From Thermothielavioides terrestris NRRL 8126 (Eukaryota; Ascomycota; Sordariomycetes; Sordariales; Chaetomiaceae), in assembly GCF_000226115.1 (NCBI RefSeq), contig NC_016462.1, positions 248,001 to 312,000 on the forward strand: a stretch of DNA of 64,000 nucleotides, in the 5' to 3' direction. Position numbers and translations under genes: made by a program. The notes under the pieces are model-generated. The model did not search any database and was not told the DNA's origin. It was given only the letters and a program-made list of their open reading frames with translations. Positions 57,758-64,000 of this stretch are shown here, piece by piece; within the stretch, counting starts at the first letter, position 1, and each line of letters starts with the position of its first letter.

Positions 57758-58464
57758 CGCTTCATTGCTTCATGCAAGGTTCGGCATGTGCGAGTTGAAA
57801 CCCGAGCTCGTCTGATGTTGCTACCACTCAAGTCTTAACTTTTAAGCTTGTTTTGGAAAAAGCTACAATACAGACCTGCCATGAGGTCATAGTCGCCTCT
57901 TCCTCAGGGGAGGTTCTTAAACAAACAGTGCGCAGAGCTCTCTGTAGTAAGATAGAGCGTGTGCCCGCAGCGGTTCTACTCCTGGCTTCCAGTCTAGCTT
58001 GATTCCCTTGTTCTCAGACGCCAAGAGTTATTCGTTTCCATTTGCCATTCATCTGCTGTGCCTCACTCGGGGCAGCTCTGCTCTCGTGCAGCTCAGGGTA
58101 CGGAACACAGTACGACGGGATAACTTTTCGACAGCCCCACCAGTGAGCGACCCAACGGCCCAGGCCTCATTCCATGCCCCTCTGTGGAGCCCACTTGAGC
58201 CAGCGCCAAGCCGGCCCCGGCCATGCGCTGCTTTTCAGTGGATGGAACGGACCCCGGTCACTGCTGGCCCGATGCGAGAGCGAAAGGCCTTTGCCTTGCA
58301 GGGCCGCAAACACCCGAGACGATCAGGTATCACAGCCGTGCACGCCAACGCTTCCCCTCACTGCTTTCCCCGCCCAGTTACGAGTGACTTTCGCCCAAGT
58401 CGATACACACGAGTCTCTCCCTGCTTAACATAAACAGCGTTCTCAACGGAGTGAAGCCGCCGCC
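57758..58464. other. Bidirectional promoter region of yme2 and the emi1-like gene
   Basis: This 707-bp stretch lies between divergent starts, with no ORF of coding character. Confidence 0.55.
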
Positions 58465-59349
58465 ATGGGTTGGTTCTGGCAGCCCTCCCCCTCGCCCAAG
58501 CCTCAGCCCGAGGGCTCGAGCGACAGCCCCGCGGTAGCCTCGTCCACTGCCGCACCACCGGCAGCGACGCAGCGACCGCCCGCCGAGTCCCAGTCCGGGC
58601 CCGAGCCCGACGCCGCCGAGCGCGAACTGGCCTTGTTCATGCACATGCTCCTAAAAGACACCCAATCCTCGTCCTCGTCCTCATCCTCCCAACCCTCAGC
58701 ACAGCAAGAGCAGCAGCAGCAGCAGCCGCCGCAAACGCCCTCGTCCACCTCCAAACCCGAGCCACCGTCTTCCTGGTTCTCCTGGGCATCAGCCAGATCC
58801 CGCGGCGAGCCCCCCGCCGCCGGCCCCTCTTCCGAACAACAACAAGATCAACAGCCCAGCAAGGCAGGCTCCAAACCGCCTCGCACGCGAACTCCCCAAT
58901 CGCTCGCCATGTCCGAGCACCTGCTCCCGACGAGCATGTCGTGCCGCGACGCGTTCGACTACGCATGGCACTGCCACACGCCGGGGGCGCAGTGGAACGC
59001 GGTGTACCGGTACGGCAGCGTGCGCCCGTGCACGGAGCTGTGGGACGACTTCTGGTTCTGCATGCGGACCAAGTCGCTGGCGCCCGCGGCGCGGGCCGAG
59101 GCCGTGCGCGCGCACTACCGCGCCAAGGAGGCCGCCAAGTACGGCGGCGGCCGGCCCAGCAGCGAGGACGTGTGGGAGAGCCGCGACGAGCGCGTGGCCC
59201 CCGGCACCGCCTTCCAGGCCAAGTTCGAGCCGCCGATCGCCGACGACGACGAGTTCCGCCGGGCCGATGCCGAGCGGAGGAGGCGGATCCGGGAGGCGAT
59301 GGGAGCCGAGAAGGGGGAGCAAGGGCGAGAAGGGAGCGAGAGGAGATGA
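58465..59349 (+). CDS. emi1: Emi1-like twin CX9C protein (DUF3128)
   Basis: Single exon, 294 aa. The first 150 residues are disordered, with Ser and Gln runs. The conserved C-terminal domain begins TSMSCRDAFDYAWHCHTPG and continues WNAVYRYGSVRPCTELWDDF. Cysteines C160/C170 and C189/C199 form two exact CX9C pairs, the hallmark of small proteins oxidised in the mitochondrial intermembrane space. Yeast Emi1 was found in a screen for early meiotic gene induction, and the family is also tied to mitochondrial function. The N-terminal extension, much longer than in yeast, has no clear presequence. A charged C-terminal tail, FRRADAERRRRIREAMG, follows. Function in this organism is inferred from family only. 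Confidence 0.88.
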   Translation: MGWFWQPSPSPKPQPEGSSDSPAVASSTAAPPAATQRPPAESQSGPEPDAAERELALFMHMLLKDTQSSSSSSSSQPSAQQEQQQQQPPQTPSSTSKPEPPSSWFSWASARSRGEPPAAGPSSEQQQDQQPSKAGSKPPRTRTPQSLAMSEHLLPTSMSCRDAFDYAWHCHTPGAQWNAVYRYGSVRPCTELWDDFWFCMRTKSLAPAARAEAVRAHYRAKEAAKYGGGRPSSEDVWESRDERVAPGTAFQAKFEPPIADDDEFRRADAERRRRIREAMGAEKGEQGREGSERR

Positions 59350-59820
59350 TGATGATGCGACGGGGTCACTTGTTTATTATGCGTAGCGTATAATACCATT
59401 GTCTTTTCAATCCCAAACACTGTTGATTCCCATGCATCCCTGTGCCATCGAGCAAAATCAAGTCTATCGAAAGAACACTACGGTACTAAGGTAGCAAAGC
59501 AGTCTGCATGTCACATAACCTGTCGCAGCGCACCAAGCAAAGCACAACCAGTGTAAAGCAGTTCCTTGAATTCATCGCAAAGGAAAACGGGAATCGTAAC
59601 TAAAGTACAGCCCATGCAGCCTCCCTAACTTTTCCCCTGTATCATGATCATGAAAAGAGAGGAAAAGAGAAAACCAGATCTAGGTGTTACCCCATTTCCC
59701 GATACTCCGCGTCCCATGAGGAGAGCGCATCCCCGCACGCATCGTTGAACGCGGATCCAATCTACTAGCGCATCCGAAGAAAAGCAGAAACGCCACCCCG
59801 GCCAATCAGCAACAGCCCGT
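59350..59820. other. Intergenic between convergent emi1-like and hsp70 genes
   Basis: This 471-bp stretch is 3' region of both genes; no coding signal. Confidence 0.5.
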
Positions 59821-60877
59821 TTAGTCGACCTCCTCGACAGTCGGACCGTCGTTGTCATGGCCGCCGCCAGCGCCCGCACCCGGGAAGCCGCCAGGAGCAC
59901 CGCCGGGCATGCCACCGGGCATGCCGCCAGCACCGCCAGCGCCGTAGAACTTCATCATGATCGGGTTGGCGACAGCCTCGAGCTCCTTCTGGTGCTCCTC
60001 ATACTCCTCGCGGGTGGCCTGCTGGTTCTCGTCGAGCCAGTTGACGATCTTGTCAATCTCGGAGCGGAGCTTGGTCTTGTCCGACTCGTCGAGCTTCTCA
60101 TCCACCTTGGAGTCGTTGAGCGTGTTGCGCAGCGAGTAGGCGTACGACTCCAGGCCGTTCTTGGCCGCGACGCGGCGGGCCTCAGCCTCGTCCTCCTCCT
60201 TGAACTTCTCGGCCTCAGCAAGCATGCGCTCAATCTCCTCCTTGGACAGGCGGCCCTTGTCGTTGGTGATGGTAATGTGGTTGGTCTTGCCGGTGCCCTT
60301 CTCGAGAGCCGAGACGTTCATGATACCGTTGGCATCGAGGTCGAAGGTGACCTCAATCTGCGGGACACCGCGAGGAGCGGGCGGAATGCCCGTGAGCTCA
60401 AACTTGCCGAGCAGGTTGTTGTCCTTGGTGCGCTGGCGCTCACCCTCGTAGACCTGGATGAGCACACCGGGCTGGTTGTCGGAGAAGGTCGAGAAGACCT
60501 CGGACTTCTTGGTCGGAATAGTGGTGTTGCGCGGGATGAGCTTGGTCATCATGCCACCAGCGGTCTCGATACCGAGCGACAGAGGCGCAACGTCGAGAAG
60601 GAGGATCTCGTTGGTCGACTTCGAGGTGGTGTCGCCAGACAGGATGGCGGCCTGGACGGCGGCACCATAGGCAACGGCTTCATCAGGGTTGATCGACTTG
60701 TTGGGCTCCTTGCCGTTGAAGTAGTCCGTAATGAGCTTCTGGATACGGGGGATACGGGTCGAGCCACCGACAAGCACGATCTCGTGGACCTGGGACTTGT
60801 CGATCTTGGCATCCGTCAGGACGCGGTCGACCGGCTGCAGGGTCGAGCGGAAGAGATCCTGGCAGAGCTCCTCGAAG

Positions 60878-60909
<32 letters not shown>

Positions 60910-61919
60910 GCCCTCAAAGAGAGAGTCGATCTCAATCGAGGTCTGAGCAGACGACGACAGGGTGCGCTTGGCACGCTCGCAGGCAGTGCGAAGGCGGCGC
61001 AGAGCACGGGCATTGGTCGACAGGTCTGCGAGATGGTTAGTTACAGTTCAAACAAAAAGAGAAGGAAGGATATGAGAAAGAAGGGGAGCGCTACTAACCC
61101 TTCTTGAACTTCCGCTTGAACTCGTTGACGAAGTGGTTCACAAGGCGGTTGTCGAAGTCCTCACCGCCCAAGTGGGTGTCACCAGCAGTCGACTTGACCT
61201 CGAAGATGCCCTCCTCAATGGTCAGGAGCGACACATCGAAGGTACCGCCACCGAGATCGAAGATCAGGACGTTGCGCTCGCCATCAACCTTCTTGTCGAG
61301 ACCGTAGGCAATGGCAGCCGCGGTGGGCTCGTTGATGATACGGAGCACGTTCAGGCCGGCAATGAGACCAGCATCCTTGGTGGCCTGGCGCTGCGAATCG
61401 TTGAAGTAGGCGGGAACAGTGATGACAGCGTTGGTGACGGTGCCACCGAGGTAGGACTCAGCGGTCTCGCGCATCTTGGTCAGGACCATGGACGAGATCT
61501 CCTCGGGCGTGAAGGTCTTCTTCTCGCCCTTGAACTCGACCTCAATGACGGGCTTGCCATTGCGCTCGACAACCTTGAAGGGGAAGTGCTTCATGTCGGC
61601 CTGGACCTCGGGATCGGCAAACTTGCGGCCGATCAGGCGCTTGGCATCGAAAACGGTGTTGTGGGGGTTCATGGCGACCTGGTTCTTCGCGGCATCGCCG
61701 ATAAGGCGCTCGGTGTCGGTAAAGGCGACGAACGACGGGGTCGTGCGGTTACCCTGGTCGTTGGCGATGATTTCGCAACTGCGAAAAACATCATGTCAGC
61801 ATCCTGTTTCTCGTGGCGGACTATCGCAACTATCGCAGGACTGCAACTTACCGATCCTCGCGGAAGACACCGACGCACGAGTAGGTCGTGCCCAAGTCGA
61901 TACCGACGGCGGGGGCCAT
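59821..61919 (-). CDS. hsp70: Cytosolic Hsp70 chaperone (SSA type)
   Basis: ATP-dependent chaperone for folding and transport of cytosolic proteins. Three exons: 61919-61852, 61778-61099 and 61025-59821, giving 650 aa. The ATPase domain shows [47 protein letters not shown] and [12 protein letters not shown]. The linker and substrate domain include [19 protein letters not shown]. The C-terminus is Gly/Pro-rich with GGMPGG repeats and ends in EEVD, the cytosolic TPR-cochaperone binding tail. There is no signal or mitochondrial presequence, and no HDEL, which rules out the ER and mitochondrial forms. Introns are near the 5' end (73 nt each). Two GAAnnTTC heat shock elements lie upstream. Confidence 0.98.
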
Positions 61920-62229
61920 CTTGTCTGAGTGCGCGCTCTACAACAAACTTGCGATGGTGAAGTGCAATCGAAAAACGCGTAGTGAGAAATTCCCTGAGTG
62001 TGGTGGGAATAGAGAATGGGAGTGCAAGAAAAAAGGTTGTTGGAGAGAGTTGTGTGAGTTGAAAGAGGGGCAGAAGAGCTTTCAGAATTTAAGCGCAGCT
62101 TGATTCGGGGTTGGCTTCCATGACGTTCCGTCGGTTTCCTCAACCCCACTACGCGCGGGTACCGCGAGCTACTTCTCGATTGGCCTGGCAACCTCGACGC
62201 AGCCTTCCGACCGCATCCACACTCTCCTG

Positions 62230-62237
62230 GAAGGTTC
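62230..62237 (-). promoter_or_regulatory. Heat shock element (GAAGGTTC)
   Basis: Perfect inverted GAAnnTTC pair about 310 bp upstream of the hsp70 start; the core unit bound by heat shock factor. Confidence 0.55.
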
Positions 62238-62440
62238 TGCCAGGCTCCTGCAACAGCCCTGCCCGACTCTTTGTTCTTGGGGGGTGCAGTTAGCAAAGAA
62301 CTTTTCGCCATCCCGTCCCGCAACCTGAGCTGGACGGTGATTGTCAGTTGGCATTCCATTCTCAGCGAACCGGTGGAGGACATGAAAGGAACAAGAATAT
62401 AAGTGAAAGAGAACGAAATGCGTAGAAGCAAACCGGAGGC

Positions 62441-62448
62441 GAATCTTC
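62441..62448 (-). promoter_or_regulatory. Heat shock element (GAATCTTC)
   Basis: Second perfect GAAnnTTC pair about 520 bp upstream of the hsp70 start. Confidence 0.5.
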
Positions 62449-63515
62449 TGGGGCACAGTAGACTCGAGCCAGAGTCCTTGGCCTGGAAGAAGCCAGAACA
62501 ACCGGTACACCCATTCACGTTAGCAACGAAACCGAATCGACTGGTATCTTCCAGGTTTACTTCAGAGTACGTGCTGCTCCCTGGGGGACTTCCGGTCTTT
62601 GATTCCTCCAGGTCACAATCCGCTCGAGGCAGAACTTGCCACAGGCCCGGGTTTGCAAGTTGTGTTCTCCGAGGTCAAGGACATGGCCAGGTAGCAACGT
62701 GAAGTGCCTGATCAGGGGATGTGATTTTGGCCCAACTCCATTAGGTACACCACACACAAATCCTGGGTCTGCAGCTTCCTCGATATTCCTTTCCGTCGCC
62801 GAACCGATATTCCCCATTGAGAGCTGTCTCCGGCTGGAGCTGCAAGCACGCCCTGAGCGAAAGCTGGAGGCCATGCCCTGTTGCCCTGTGCGTCTCGCAG
62901 CATGCAATGGCGAAATGTACCCCGAAGTACCTCTGAGGCCCACCCATCCATTCTGACTCGGCCCGCCTCCCTGGGCACTTTGGTTGCCTGAAGCCAAGCA
63001 GGGCGCGCAATATCTGTCAAATAATACAACTGAATACCTTGCAGTTGCTATCTCTTGCTGGGCGGCATGACATCTGCTCGCTTGCTTCGAATGCGCACAA
63101 AGAAAGGACAAGATGTCAACAGGACTCATACTTGGTAAAACAATTGCTTCCTTAACCCCACCGCTCCCACCAAGCTCGGAGATGAGGTAATGAGGCGATA
63201 ACTCAGATAACGCCCAGCTGCCCCGCACCCCTCTCCTGCACAGCTCAGCCAAGCAGGCGGGGCAAGGCTGCTCTGTCATGAATGCGGCTGGTGCCTACCC
63301 AACTCCGGACTCGGTTCTTGTGCGCCACAAGACAGATTTGAAAATTCGCATGAGGGCTTGTACCAGCGAACAAGATGGCGTGGACCAGGCAATCATTTGA
63401 ACAATATATGCTCATTTGCCTTGGATTAGAATTTTCTTCTTGTGCTGTGATGTTTCCCACCAACCCTATTGTACACAGAGACAGCGCTCGCTTGCGAACA
63501 GCTGTACCAGGCCTC

Positions 63516-64000
63516 TTAGTCTTCAGCAAACCAAGGATGCTGCAACGCCTCCCGCGCCGTGATCCTCCGCAAAGGATCCATGCAGGTCATCTTGCAGATG
63601 AGATCCCTGAACTGGGGGTCTACCTGCTGCCACCTCCCAAAGGGCAGCCTCGGCTCCTTCTCGCTGAAGGTACAAAGTAGTTCCTTGAGACGCTTGACGA
63701 ACGGATTATCGTCTCCCCCGTGATAAGCAATAAAGCCCTCGAAATCCTCCATCTCGCTGGCAAAGAAGGACAGGTGGCGCCGGAGTATCAGGTCCGCCTG
63801 CTGCTCGGGCGAAGCACGGTTCGCCTCGTCTGAAAAGAACACCATCCTCCCTGTCCACGCAAATATCGCCTGGGTACCAACCAGTCAGCACTTGTGTGCT
63901 GGGTTTTCAGCTCACGGTAAGAACTCACCACGATGGCAAAGGAGTAGATGTCTGATGGGGTGTTCTGAATTCCCCGAGCCCAAGCCTCCGGGCTTCTCCA
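63516..64000 (-). CDS. Protein kinase, C-terminal end (runs off the right edge)
   Basis: The last 142 residues of a kinase domain protein. Exons are 64000-63929 (continuing outside) and 63869-63516, joined over a 59-nt intron (GTGAGT..CCCAG) in phase 0. The first exon encodes WRSPEAWARGIQNTPSDIYS, the APE-like motif and the DxxS/D-x-W-S-F region of the activation segment and helix F. The rest is C-lobe: AIFAWTGRMVFFSD and LICKMTCMDPLRRITAREAL, with the conserved RI/RIT arginine and the end QHPWFAED. Subfamily cannot be set without the N-lobe. The layout resembles the divergent kinase at 44755-45900, though the sequences differ. Confidence 0.85.

Larger units (their letters stand above)
61920..63515. 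other. Intergenic: hsp70 promoter and 3' side of the edge kinase
   Basis: This 1.6-kb stretch starts with an A/G-rich leader next to the hsp70 start. It has two GAAnnTTC elements and an ATTGG (CCAAT on the gene strand) at about 62179. No coding ORF is supported. Confidence 0.55.

Noticed and set aside
59857..61107. 416-codon plus-strand ORF opposite hsp70
   Set aside because: Well-known antisense shadow of the codon-biased hsp70 sequence; the minus strand encodes the chaperone.

Overview
The window is nuclear DNA of a filamentous ascomycete, most likely a Sordariomycete of the Sordariales/Chaetomiaceae type. Coding exons are GC-rich, most introns are 55-150 nt with GT..AG ends, and the gene set is typical: AA9 lytic polysaccharide monooxygenases, a cellobiose-dehydrogenase-like flavoenzyme, a HET-domain protein, a Clr5-domain protein, striatin, Sey1, Mif2/CENP-C and Yme2. 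The genus is an inference. I annotated 25 genes, almost all with introns. Exon joins were made by hand from splice signals, reading phase and family continuity, and each complete join closes as whole codons.

Layout. 1-12.6 kb, all on the minus strand: N-terminal part of a PTR2 peptide transporter, a secreted pepsin-like protease, striatin (STRIPAK scaffold), Rad14/XPA (nucleotide excision repair) and Pho88/Snd3 (ER targeting). 15-22.6 kb, plus strand: a secreted lignocellulose group made of a cytochrome-free CDH-like GMC dehydrogenase and two single-domain AA9 LPMOs, followed by a 76-aa Tudor-like protein. 23.7-36.8 kb is gene-poor: a 94-aa hypothetical, a single-pass Ser/Pro-rich membrane protein, a Clr5-domain protein, a four-segment membrane protein and a HET-domain protein. 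38.5-46 kb, minus strand: guanine deaminase, Med18, fructosamine/ketosamine 3-kinase and a divergent protein kinase. 47-64 kb is dense and conserved: sey1, RNase H2 catalytic subunit, mif2, yme2, emi1-like twin CX9C protein, cytosolic Hsp70 and the C-terminal end of another kinase.

How the genes relate. The clearest functional grouping is GMC dehydrogenase + AA9 + AA9, in the same orientation within 6.6 kb: one enzyme that can oxidise sugars and possibly feed electrons or hydrogen peroxide, and two copper enzymes that cleave polysaccharide. The right-hand block holds unrelated housekeeping genes for ER shape, ribonucleotide removal, the kinetochore, mitochondrial DNA maintenance and chaperone function.

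The best non-gene signal is a 389-bp element at 46153-46541, with terminal inverted repeats of about 37 bp (32 bp perfect) and a flanking 9-bp direct repeat, which looks like a Mutator-type MITE. I found no rRNA, tRNA, CRISPR array or virus-derived sequence. The long intergenic stretches of the left half show random-looking ORFs on both strands and nothing else I can support.
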